Of a stretch of DNA of 64,000 bases, positions 44,374 through 52,513 are shown one piece after another. Within the stretch, counting starts at the first letter, position 1. Every line of letters begins with the position of its first letter. The notes under the pieces were generated by a model. That model saw nothing but the letters and a program-made list of their open reading frames with translations, made no database searches and had not been told where the DNA came from. A program made the translations under genes and the position numbers. Origin of the DNA: Mycolicibacterium setense (lineage in GTDB: Bacteria; Actinomycetota; Actinomycetes; Mycobacteriales; Mycobacteriaceae); NCBI RefSeq assembly GCF_000805385.1, contig NZ_JTJW01000001.1, forward strand, positions 186,001 through 250,000. Direction: 5' to 3'.

Positions 44374-44453
44374 TGTTGGATCATCTGCGGTTGGAATCGG
44401 CTCAGGAGTCGTTTCAAACTAGGTGATGCAGATTCTGTTTGATTGAAGGGGTT

Positions 44454-45548
44454 ATGACTACCAACATGGGGTGGCGTGGCGCGATTGCCCAGATACTTTA
44501 CTGTGTGCAATACGTTGCCGTCTTGGATGGCCGTGCGGCCTCGGAAGTATCACGGGCCATCATCGCTCGGCGGTGTCTCTCGGACGGACCGCAGGCTTAT
44601 CTTGACGCGATTGACGCCGCCCTGTTGCAGGAGAGATCGGTTTGCGTCGTATCAACACCCCATGACGACAACGATGTTCGTCCGTTTCTGCAGGCACTAG
44701 CCGGGGAGATCCGAAGAAACCATCCTTGGTCGCCGCCCCCTGCGCTAGAGCTGCGACTGGACAACTGGACTCGCCTATTCGGAACTGCTCAACCCGTCGG
44801 CCGGATTGAGTTGCGCCAGTTGGAAGTAAGCCAGCTACTGGGGTTTGAATTCGGCGATATCACGGGCATGCAAGAGCCGGGTCTGCTTCTCCGACTGAAG
44901 TCCGGTGCAGTCGTCGGACTTTTGGCTCCGGCAATGATAAACCACGCTGGAGTTTCGATATTTTCTGGCAGTGAGGCCCATGCTCGACAGGCTATCGACG
45001 AAATTAGTCGGATGATTGACCTTCACCCCTCGAGCTTGACGGTATTCGTAACGAACGGCCAGTCCACAGCGTCTTCAACACAGTTGCTCAAGCAGCGACA
45101 ACCAGGGCTTCTTCCAGATCTGGAACCTCTGTCGTCGGGAGTTGAGCGATGGTCCGCCGAGCGGATCGAACGGCAGCGCGTAGTGGTCGATGAAGAGGGT
45201 TTTTTCAGGACGATTGACGGTGGGGTTCTTGACACGCGCATGGCTACCGCATCGTGGCGTACGAATGCGGAGTTGGCCCTGTTCATCATGGATCCACATG
45301 GCAACTTTTATGTGTCCTTGAGACGAGTGATTGGGCGCATACACCATTCCACGCTTTCCGGAGGCGGACCTGTTGCAGCAGCGGGCGAGCTGCGTGTACG
45401 TGAGGGGCGTCTCTCGGTCATAACCGACCACAGTGGCCACTACCCACCAACGAGATCGGCTAATCAGATTGTCGTGAGCGAACTACAGAGTCGAGGGGTG
45501 GCGATGGAGGATGTCTTACTGGACTTCGCTGCAACCGAATGGGCATAA
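44454..45548 (+). CDS. Fusion of an immunity-like domain to a second SGHYxP toxin-like domain
   Basis: Of the 364 residues, 1-105 resemble the preceding small protein (GWRGAIAQILY, DGPQAYLDAIDAAL, RRNHPWSPP). Residues about 106-225 form an unassigned alpha/beta segment (LLGFEFGDITGMQEPGLLLR, SLTVFVTNG). Residues 232-364 are a copy of the toxin C-terminus (LFIMDPHGNFYVS, RIHHST at 295-300, AAGELRV, SGHYPP at 327-332). There is no WXG domain, Esp region or signal peptide, so it is probably cytoplasmic. The start is placed at ATG 44454, with AAGGGG close upstream; ATG 44466 is an alternative. It could be an orphan toxin-immunity unit, a self-inhibited enzyme or an antidote by mimicry. Confidence 0.7.
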   Translation: MTTNMGWRGAIAQILYCVQYVAVLDGRAASEVSRAIIARRCLSDGPQAYLDAIDAALLQERSVCVVSTPHDDNDVRPFLQALAGEIRRNHPWSPPPALELRLDNWTRLFGTAQPVGRIELRQLEVSQLLGFEFGDITGMQEPGLLLRLKSGAVVGLLAPAMINHAGVSIFSGSEAHARQAIDEISRMIDLHPSSLTVFVTNGQSTASSTQLLKQRQPGLLPDLEPLSSGVERWSAERIERQRVVVDEEGFFRTIDGGVLDTRMATASWRTNAELALFIMDPHGNFYVSLRRVIGRIHHSTLSGGGPVAAAGELRVREGRLSVITDHSGHYPPTRSANQIVVSELQSRGVAMEDVLLDFAATEWA

Positions 45549-45630
45549 GTGGTAGCTCGAGAGTCGGAGGCGCCAAGGTCCAGCTGCCGAGGTAAGCAAG
45601 TGCCAAGGCCACGGGATCATCTGGGCGCCC

Positions 45631-45888
45631 CTACGCGTCCAAATCCTGCTCCACTAACCCCGCCACAGTGGCCAACGCATCGGCGTCATCGGATTCAACA
45701 GTCACCTGCGCACCGTTGCCGGCGCCGAGCGTCATGATCATCAGGGCTGAACCGGCATCGACGGGCTCGCCGCCATCCATGGACAGGGTGACCGGGACGC
45801 CGGCGTTGACCACAGCCTCGGCGATGATCGCGGCGGGGCGGGCATGCAGGCCGATGGCCGAACCGACGGTGACAGTCTTGCTGGGCAT
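45631..45888 (-). CDS. ptsH: Phosphocarrier protein HPr
   Basis: The 85-residue protein has the EI phosphorylation site H15 in GLHARPAA. The Ser-47 region GSALMIMTLGAG replaces the SIMGVMSLG of Firmicutes HPr. It passes phosphate from enzyme I (ptsI, divergent at 49763) to the fructose EIIA domain of FruA. AAGGAG lies upstream of the ATG and covers the fruA stop, so it is the last gene of the minus-strand unit fruR-fruK-fruA-ptsH. Confidence 0.96.
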   Translation of the reverse strand: MPSKTVTVGSAIGLHARPAAIIAEAVVNAGVPVTLSMDGGEPVDAGSALMIMTLGAGNGAQVTVESDDADALATVAGLVEQDLDA

Positions 45889-45897
45889 GTTTTCTCC

Positions 45898-47931
45898 TTA
45901 GGTGGTGGCCAGCGCCGGGGCTTCCGGCGTGGTGACGGTGGGTTTGGCGAATTGTTTGGCCGTGATGACGGCCAGGGCGGCGACGACGGTGCCCAGTGCG
46001 AGTGCGACCAAGAACCACAGCAGGTTGCCGATCGCGAAGAACACGAAGATGCCGCCGTGTGGTGCCTTGAGGGTGACGTCGAAGGCCATGATCAGGCCGC
46101 CGGTGACGGCGCCACCGAGCATCATCGACGGAATCACCCGCAGCGGATCGGCTGCGGCAAATGGGATGGCGCCTTCGGAGATGAAGGACGCTCCGAGAAG
46201 CCATGCCGCACGGCCATTCTCGCGCTCCGGCTCGGTGAACAGCCGTGGCCGCAGCGTGGACGCCAGCGCCATGGCGAGCGGCGGCACCATACCGGCGGCC
46301 ATCACCGCGGCCATGATGCGAAGTGTGGCGGGGTCGGCGACGTTGAGGCCCGCGGTCGCAAACGCGTAGGCCGCCTTGTTGACCGGGCCGCCGAGGTCGA
46401 AGCACATCATCAGGCCGAGGATGACACCGAGGATGAGGACGGAGGTGCCGGTCATCCCGCTGAGCCAGTTGGTCAGTCCGGTGGTCAGCGCGGCCAGCGG
46501 TCGCCCGAGCAGCAGGAACATCAACAGGCCCACGATCAACGACGCGCCGAGCGGGATCACCACCACGGGCATCAAGCCTCGGAACCACTGCGGCACCTTG
46601 AACGAGCTGATCCAGTGGGCGGCGAACCCGGCGATGAGACCGCCGACAATGCCGCCGATGAACCCACCGCCGACGAACACCGCCACCGCGCCGGCGGTGA
46701 AACCCGGTGCGATACCGGGCCGGTCGGCGATCGCGAACGAGATGTAGCCGGCCAGTGCGGGGACCAGGAACATGAAGGCCAGCCCGCCGAGCGTGAACAG
46801 CACGGCCCCGAGATATTGCGTCAGACCTCCGGGCGGCAGATCGGCCAGCGTGTTGGTGACGGCGATGTGGTGGCCCAGCGAGTTCATTCCATAGGCCAGC
46901 GGACTCGGTTGACCCTCAGGGGTATTGCCGATGTCGTAGCCCGCGAACAGGAACCCCAAGGCGATGAGCAGACCGCCGGCCGCGACGAACGGGATCATGT
47001 AGCTCACGCCGGTGAGCAGGATCTGCCGGGTGCGGGTTCCCCAGCCCACGTCACCAGAGCTGGTCGTTGCAACGGCAGCTTCGGCCGAGCCTGCCACCCG
47101 AGGCGCCTTGGGATCGCTTGCGGCACTGACCGCTTCGGAGATCATGGCAGCGGGTTCGTTGATTGCGCGTTTGACGCCGGAGGCGACGACCGGCTTGCCG
47201 GCGAAGCGTTGCTTGTCCTTGACCCCGACATCGGTGGCGAAGATGACGGCGTCGGCCGCCGCGATCGTCGCTGCCGACAGGGGCGTGCTGCCGGAGGAAC
47301 CCTGGGTCTCGACGGTCAAGTCAACTCCGGCCTCCTCGGCGGCCTGTTTGAGTGCATCGGCCGCCATGTAGGTGTGGGCAATGCCGGTGGGGCAGGCCGT
47401 GATCGCGACGACCGACACCGCCTTGGGCGCTTCAGCCACAGGCGCCACAGCCACAGCAGGAGCAGCAGGAGCGGGCGCCGGGTTCACCACACCGTCGACC
47501 AGCGTCACCACTTCGTCGATACTCGCGGCGTCGCGCAGTGACGCGACGAAGTCCTTGCGGACCAGCGCCCGCGCCAGACTGGACAGCAGTTTCATATGTT
47601 CGGCGCCACCGGAGTCCGGCGCGGCGATCAGGAACACCAGATCGGCCGGGCCGTCGGGGGCACCGAAGTCGACCTTGGGAGAGAGCCGGGCGAAGCCGAT
47701 CGTCGGTGTGTCGACGTAGGGCGAGCGGCAGTGTGGAATCGCGATGCCGCCGGGAAGCCCGGTGGCGGACTGCCCCTCGCGCGCCATCGCGGCGCCCACC
47801 AGTCCATCGGCGTCACTGGTGCGGCCGGCTGCGGCGAGCGTCCCGACCAGGCGGGTGATGACGGCCTCCTTGTCGCCTCCTGCGTCGACGTCGAGCAGGA
47901 CGAGATCGGGGGTGATGATCGGCTGAGTCAT
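45898..47931 (-). CDS. fruA: PTS fructose-specific EIIABC component
   Basis: The 677-residue protein has EIIA (about 1-150, active His in AIPHCRSPYV), EIIB (about 172-270, active Cys in VAITACPTGIAHT) and an EIIC membrane domain (about 310-660) with eight or more helices. It imports fructose and phosphorylates it to fructose 1-phosphate, the substrate of the FruK encoded just upstream. Its ATG overlaps the fruK stop in ATGA. A. Ala/Pro-rich linkers separate EIIA, EIIB and EIIC, as in other actinobacterial FruA proteins. Confidence 0.96.
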   Translation of the reverse strand: MTQPIITPDLVLLDVDAGGDKEAVITRLVGTLAAAGRTSDADGLVGAAMAREGQSATGLPGGIAIPHCRSPYVDTPTIGFARLSPKVDFGAPDGPADLVFLIAAPDSGGAEHMKLLSSLARALVRKDFVASLRDAASIDEVVTLVDGVVNPAPAPAAPAVAVAPVAEAPKAVSVVAITACPTGIAHTYMAADALKQAAEEAGVDLTVETQGSSGSTPLSAATIAAADAVIFATDVGVKDKQRFAGKPVVASGVKRAINEPAAMISEAVSAASDPKAPRVAGSAEAAVATTSSGDVGWGTRTRQILLTGVSYMIPFVAAGGLLIALGFLFAGYDIGNTPEGQPSPLAYGMNSLGHHIAVTNTLADLPPGGLTQYLGAVLFTLGGLAFMFLVPALAGYISFAIADRPGIAPGFTAGAVAVFVGGGFIGGIVGGLIAGFAAHWISSFKVPQWFRGLMPVVVIPLGASLIVGLLMFLLLGRPLAALTTGLTNWLSGMTGTSVLILGVILGLMMCFDLGGPVNKAAYAFATAGLNVADPATLRIMAAVMAAGMVPPLAMALASTLRPRLFTEPERENGRAAWLLGASFISEGAIPFAAADPLRVIPSMMLGGAVTGGLIMAFDVTLKAPHGGIFVFFAIGNLLWFLVALALGTVVAALAVITAKQFAKPTVTTPEAPALATT

Positions 47932-48896
47932 AGCGACACCTTCATGGGGTGGGTACGGACTGCGTCGAGGTCGAGTTGGGCAGGGCCTGGTAGGGCCGAT
48001 CCAGGTAGTGCCGCGGCGGCGCTGCCGTACGCGACGGCCATCTGCAGGCGTTGTGGGGCTTCGGCACCGGCGACGGCGGCACGCAGGTAGCCGGCCAGCG
48101 AGGCGTCACCCGCACCGACAGTGCTGCGCGGAACGATCGGCGGTGGCGTGGCGAACCAGGCGCCAAAGCTATCCACCAGAACCGCGCCGGCAGAACCGAG
48201 CGTCGCCAGCACAGTGCCCACACCACGGGCGACAAGTTCACGCGCGGCCGCCACCACGGGCGACATATCGCCTTGGGCAGCAGCATCTTCCAGGTCAGCG
48301 GCTGGTAACCCGGCCAGATCGGCCAGTTCCTCGGCATTCGGCTTGATCAGGTCGGGCGCGGCCACGTCGAACGCACCGGCGAGCGCTGCCAGCGGCGCCT
48401 CGGAGCTGTCGACGGCCACCCGGCAGTCGAGCGGAGCGAGAAGAGACACCACCTGCGCGTACCAGTCGACGGGAATCCCCGGTGGCAGCGACCCGGACAA
48501 CACCACCCAGGACGCTTCCTGTGCCTTGGCCAGCACGCAGCGGGTGAGTGCCTGCAGTGCGTGATCGTCGACAAGAGCGCCACGTTCGTTGAGTTTGGTT
48601 GTGGTGCCGTCTGTTTCGGTGATGGCCAGGTTGGTGCGGACGGGCTCGGCAATGGGCACACCGACGAACGGCACACCGAGCGTCCGCAGGGCAGCGAGCA
48701 GGGGATCGTCGTCGGCGGCGGGCAGCACAGCCTCCGTGGCGACGTCGGCCAAGGTCAAGGCGCGGGCCACGTTGATGCCCTTGCCGCCGGGTTCGACGGT
48801 GACGGAATCGACGCGCTGCACCGCTCCGCGCGTCAACGGCGATCCAAGGGTGACGGTGCGGTCCAGGCTGGGGTTCGGGGTGACGGTGATGATCAT
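47928..48896 (-). CDS. fruK: 1-phosphofructokinase
   Basis: The 322-residue PfkB-family sugar kinase has the N-terminal pattern TPNPSLDRTV, VEPGGKGINVARAL for the sugar site, and the C-terminal ATP/anion-hole signature VGAGDASLAGYL with the catalytic Asp. It converts fructose 1-phosphate to fructose 1,6-bisphosphate. It overlaps both neighbours by four bases (fruR upstream, fruA downstream), which shows tight translational coupling. Confidence 0.94.
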   Translation of the reverse strand: MIITVTPNPSLDRTVTLGSPLTRGAVQRVDSVTVEPGGKGINVARALTLADVATEAVLPAADDDPLLAALRTLGVPFVGVPIAEPVRTNLAITETDGTTTKLNERGALVDDHALQALTRCVLAKAQEASWVVLSGSLPPGIPVDWYAQVVSLLAPLDCRVAVDSSEAPLAALAGAFDVAAPDLIKPNAEELADLAGLPAADLEDAAAQGDMSPVVAAARELVARGVGTVLATLGSAGAVLVDSFGAWFATPPPIVPRSTVGAGDASLAGYLRAAVAGAEAPQRLQMAVAYGSAAAALPGSALPGPAQLDLDAVRTHPMKVSL

Positions 48897-49660
48897 GCGA
48901 TCACCACCTCGACGCCGCGTTCGGTGAGCTGTGCGTGGTCGGCGTCCGAGATCTCGTTGTCGGTGATCAGCGTGTCGACGCTGTCGATGGGGGCGAAGCT
49001 GACGAAGTTCTCTTCGCCGATCTTTGATGAGTCTGCAACCACCACAACGTAATTCGCCGCCTGCACCATGGCCCGTTTGACCGCCGCTTCCTCGGTGTCC
49101 GGGGTGGACAAACCGTGCCGCACGCTGATGGCGTTGGTGCCGATGAATGCGATGTCCACCCGCAGGGTTTCGAGCACGCGCAGCACCTGCTCACCGACGG
49201 CGGCCTGGGTGAGGCCGCGGACCCTTCCGCCGAGCAACTGCAGGGTGACGGTCGGCATCGCGGCCAGGCGGCCGGCGACCGGCACCGAGTTGGTCACCAC
49301 CGTGAGCTCCCGGTCAGTGGGCAGTTGGGCGGCGACGCGGGCTGTTGTGGTCCCGGCATCGAGCAGCACGCTGGCGCCGCTCAGGGGAAAGAAGTCGACT
49401 GCCGCGGCGGCGATCGCGTCTTTCTGCGCCGCTCGGGTGGTGTCACGTTCGCCGACGCCGGCTTCCACGAGGTGCAGGGCGCGGGCGGGTACGGCCCCGC
49501 CGTGGACCCGGCGCACGAAGCCGGCTTTGTCGAGCACCGCCAGATCGCGGCGGACGGTCTCGGTGGTGACGTCGTATGTCTGCGCCAGTTCGGCGACTGA
49601 GGCGCGGCCCCTGCTCATGACCAGCGCGGCTATGGCCTGCTGGCGCTCCTCGGCGTACAT
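48893..49660 (-). CDS. fruR: DeoR-family regulator of the fructose PTS
   Basis: The 255-residue protein has an N-terminal DeoR helix-turn-helix (YAEERQQAIAALVMSRGR, VAELAQTYDVTTETVRRDL) and a C-terminal sugar-phosphate effector domain (LDAGTTTARVAAQLP, ADSSKIG). DeoR proteins in fructose operons usually repress them and respond to fructose phosphates. It is the first gene of the minus-strand unit and is divergent from ptsI. The 102-base gap contains the likely operator at 49727-49740. Confidence 0.9.
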   Translation of the reverse strand: MYAEERQQAIAALVMSRGRASVAELAQTYDVTTETVRRDLAVLDKAGFVRRVHGGAVPARALHLVEAGVGERDTTRAAQKDAIAAAAVDFFPLSGASVLLDAGTTTARVAAQLPTDRELTVVTNSVPVAGRLAAMPTVTLQLLGGRVRGLTQAAVGEQVLRVLETLRVDIAFIGTNAISVRHGLSTPDTEEAAVKRAMVQAANYVVVVADSSKIGEENFVSFAPIDSVDTLITDNEISDADHAQLTERGVEVVIA

Positions 49661-49726
49661 GAGCCTCCGTTTGCGTGGGGTAAAGCCCGTTTGAACGTTG
49701 ATATATGTTGTTTTACGCTTGACTGT

Positions 49727-49755
49727 GTTGACTTGTCAACAGATTCTTGTAATGT
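49727..49755 (+). promoter_or_regulatory. ptsI promoter overlapping a GTTGAC-TT-GTCAAC operator
   Basis: The inverted repeat GTTGACTTGTCAAC (49727-49740) covers a -35-like TTGACT (49728-49733). TAATGT at 49750-49755 is a good -10, 16 bases away. Transcription would begin about at the ptsI ATG (49763), and no ribosome binding site is visible, so ptsI is probably leaderless. The repeat is the best candidate site for the DeoR regulator, controlling both directions. Confidence 0.6.
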
Positions 49756-49762
49756 GGCTCAC

Positions 49763-51445
49763 ATGAGCACGACATCATCGGTTGCATCACCGTCACTCCT
49801 GCGCGGCGTTCCGGTGGTTCCCGGCGTGCGGTACGCGCCCGCGATCCGGGCCAGTCGGCTTCCGCAGATCGACCTGCCCACAGGTGATATCGCCGAGGCG
49901 GACCGGCCGGCAGAGGCGGGGCGTTTCGCGGCGGCAGCGACGGCTGTCGCCGACCGGCTCCGGGCCCGGGCCGCGCATGCCACAGGCGCCGCTTCGGAGG
50001 TGCTCGCCGCCACCGCCACGCTCGCCCAGGACCGGGCCTGGCTGGGCGCCGCGGATAAACGGATCGCCGCCGGTACGCCTGCGGTACGCGCCGTGACCGA
50101 AGCCGTCGACCAGTTCGTGGAGTTGTTCACGCAAATCGGCGGATTGATGGCAGAGCGCGTCACCGACCTGCGGGATATCCGCGACCGCGTCATCGCCGAG
50201 CTGTCCGGACTGCCGGAGCCCGGTGTGCCGCTACCGGATGTCCCGTCGATCCTCTGTGCCGAGGACCTCGCCCCGGCCGACACCGCGGGCCTGGACCCGC
50301 AGCTCGTGGTCGGGCTGGTCACCACGCTGGGTGGGCCCACCAGTCATACCGCGATCATCGCCCGCCAGCTCGGGATTCCGTGCGTCGTGGCTGTCAGCGG
50401 GCTCGATTCCGTCGCCGCCGGCGCCATGGTGCTGCTCGACGGTACGGCGGGCACCCTGACCGTTGACCCCGACCCGTCGCAGGCAGCTGCCGCAGTCGCC
50501 GCGGCTCAACGCGATGCACTGGCGGCCAGGCAGTGGACCGGACCGGGCGCGACGGCGGACGGTCACGCCGTCGCGATCCTGGCCAATGTGCAGGACGGTG
50601 CAGCTGCGAGAACCGCGCGGGAAACCCCGGCCGAAGGTGTCGGGCTGTTCCGCACCGAGCTGTGCTTCCTCAACCGGGACACCGAGCCAACGGTCGACGA
50701 GCAGGCCACGATCTACGGCGAGGTGCTCGAGGCGTTCAATACCGCCAAAGTGGTGGTCCGCACCCTCGACGCGGGTTCGGACAAGCCGTTGAAATTCGCG
50801 GGTCATCCCGAAGAGGCCAATCCGGCGCTCGGCGTGCGGGGCATCCGGATCGCCACGGGCAATCCCGCTCTGCTGGAACATCAACTCGAAGCGATCGCCG
50901 CCGCGGCGAAGGCCACGGGAAGCCGTCCATGGGTGATGGCTCCGATGATCGCGACCGCGGCCGAGGCGAAAGCCTTTGCCGATCAAGCGCGTACCCACGG
51001 GCTGACGGCCGGTGTGATGATCGAGGTGCCTGCCGCCGCGTTGTTGGCGGACAGGATTCTCGAGCACGTCGACTTTCTGTCGATCGGCACCAACGACCTC
51101 GCGCAGTACACGATGGCGGCTGACCGGATGTCGGCGGAGTTGGCCGCCCTGACCGACCCGTGGCAGCCCGCGGTGCTGACCCTCGTGGCGTTGGCGGCCC
51201 GGGCCGGAGCGGCGGCGGGCAAACCGGTCGGCGTGTGCGGTGAGGCCGCGGCCGATCCGCTGTTGGCCGCCGTCCTGGTGGGGCTGGGGGTGACGTCGTT
51301 GTCGATGGCGCCTGCGGCGATTTCGGCGGTGGGCGCGCGGATCGCGCAGGTCACGCTGCAACAGTGCCGCGCTGCGGCCGAGGCGGTCCTGCTCACGGCC
51401 ACGGCTGCTGAAGCGCGGGAGGCCGCGCTGACCGCCCTGGCCTGA
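49763..51445 (+). CDS. ptsI: PTS enzyme I (phosphoenolpyruvate-protein phosphotransferase)
   Basis: The 560-residue protein has the active-site segment GGPTSHTAIIARQLGIPCVV with the phosphorylated His. The PEP-binding barrel shows GVGLFRTELCFL and LGVRGIRIA, with DFLSIGTNDLAQYTMAADR and GKPVGVCGEAAADP near the end. It takes phosphate from PEP and passes it to HPr. The ATG at 49763 (MSTTSSVASPS) lies directly after the promoter. The frame extends 24 codons upstream, but that stretch overlaps the promoter and is not protein-like. Confidence 0.95.
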   Translation: MSTTSSVASPSLLRGVPVVPGVRYAPAIRASRLPQIDLPTGDIAEADRPAEAGRFAAAATAVADRLRARAAHATGAASEVLAATATLAQDRAWLGAADKRIAAGTPAVRAVTEAVDQFVELFTQIGGLMAERVTDLRDIRDRVIAELSGLPEPGVPLPDVPSILCAEDLAPADTAGLDPQLVVGLVTTLGGPTSHTAIIARQLGIPCVVAVSGLDSVAAGAMVLLDGTAGTLTVDPDPSQAAAAVAAAQRDALAARQWTGPGATADGHAVAILANVQDGAAARTARETPAEGVGLFRTELCFLNRDTEPTVDEQATIYGEVLEAFNTAKVVVRTLDAGSDKPLKFAGHPEEANPALGVRGIRIATGNPALLEHQLEAIAAAAKATGSRPWVMAPMIATAAEAKAFADQARTHGLTAGVMIEVPAAALLADRILEHVDFLSIGTNDLAQYTMAADRMSAELAALTDPWQPAVLTLVALAARAGAAAGKPVGVCGEAAADPLLAAVLVGLGVTSLSMAPAAISAVGARIAQVTLQQCRAAAEAVLLTATAAEAREAALTALA

Positions 51446-51456
51446 GAGCAGGGGGA

Positions 51457-51480
51457 ATAATCGGACCGCAGTCCGGTTAT
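51457..51480. promoter_or_regulatory. 24-base dyad between ptsI and the pirin gene
   Basis: ATAATCGGAC is followed after CGCA by GTCCGGTTAT, its reverse complement with one mismatch. It lies 36 bases before the pirin ATG, next to a TAGCAT element at 51484-51489 that may be the -10 box. It looks like a TetR-type operator. It could also act as a weak terminator hairpin for ptsI, but no T-tract follows. Confidence 0.5.
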
Positions 51481-51515
51481 AGCTAGCATCAAGCTACACA
51501 GATTGGAGGTAGGAG

Positions 51516-52502
51516 ATGCCAGCCATCACCGCAGACGTCTTGACTCTGCCCCGCATCGCGGCAGCTCAGGCATCTGAGACCGAACGCCCGGTCCGCTCGA
51601 TCACGACCGGTCCGCGCGGATACGAAGGCGAGGGGTTCCCCGTCGTACGCGCTTTCGGTGGAGTCAGCGCCGCAGACCTGGACCCGTTCGTTCACATGGA
51701 CCAGATGGGTGAGGTGGAATACCAGCCCGGCGAGCCGCGAGGCACGGATTGGCACCCGCACCGCGGGTTCGAAACCGTCACCTACATGATCGACGGCCGG
51801 TTCGCCCATCAGGATTCACACGGCGGCGGCGGTCTGATCACCGACGGTGCCACCCAGTGGATGACGGCCGGATCCGGCATCCTGCACATCGAGACCCCGC
51901 CGGCCGAGCTCGTCGACAGCGGCGGCACCTTCCACGGCATCCAGCTGTGGGTGAACCTGCCGAAGAAGGACAAGTTCGCCACGCCGCGTTACCAGGCCAT
52001 CGAGGGCACCGACGCCAAACTCTTGTCCTCTCAAGACGGCGGCACGTTGGTCCGCATCATCGCCGGCGACGTCGAAAGCGAGACCGGGCCGGCATTCGGT
52101 CCTGGTTCTACGCACACCCCGATCACCATGGCGCACGCCACGATTGAACCTGGCGCGCAGCTCAACCTGCCGTGGAACCGCGAGTTCAATGCGTTGGTGT
52201 ACGTGCTGAGCGGACGCGGCAGTGTGGGACCGGTGGCGCACCCGATCCATCAGGGCCAGCTCGCAGTTCTGGGCCCCGGTGACCGGATCACGGTGTCGGC
52301 CGAGGGAACTCAGGATTCGCACCGGCCCGCCATGGAGGTTCTGCTCTTGGGCGGCAAGCCGATTCGGGAGCCGGTGTTCCACTACGGGCCGTTCGTGATG
52401 AACTCGAAGTCCGAGCTCATCCAGGCACTGGAGGACTACCAGGCGGGCAAGTTCGGTCAGATCCCGCCGAACGCGCTCATGCCGCACCGGCCGCTGAGCT
52501 GA
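51516..52502 (+). CDS. Pirin-family protein
   Basis: The 328-residue bicupin protein has the metal-binding motif HPHRGFETVTYMIDG near residue 80 and a second metal histidine in the GSGILHIE segment, as in pirins. Family members bind iron and have been reported as quercetin dioxygenases or as redox-responsive regulators of metabolic enzymes. The exact role here is unknown. The ATG at 51516 has GGAGGTAGGAG upstream. It is convergent with the FUSC-type gene. Confidence 0.9.
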   Translation: MPAITADVLTLPRIAAAQASETERPVRSITTGPRGYEGEGFPVVRAFGGVSAADLDPFVHMDQMGEVEYQPGEPRGTDWHPHRGFETVTYMIDGRFAHQDSHGGGGLITDGATQWMTAGSGILHIETPPAELVDSGGTFHGIQLWVNLPKKDKFATPRYQAIEGTDAKLLSSQDGGTLVRIIAGDVESETGPAFGPGSTHTPITMAHATIEPGAQLNLPWNREFNALVYVLSGRGSVGPVAHPIHQGQLAVLGPGDRITVSAEGTQDSHRPAMEVLLLGGKPIREPVFHYGPFVMNSKSELIQALEDYQAGKFGQIPPNALMPHRPLS

Positions 52503-52513
52503 TCGAACGAGAA

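Noticed and set aside
45844..47541. Long plus-strand open frame opposite fruA
   Set aside because: It is rich in Gly, Arg, His and Asp with no motifs and lies opposite a well-supported gene.
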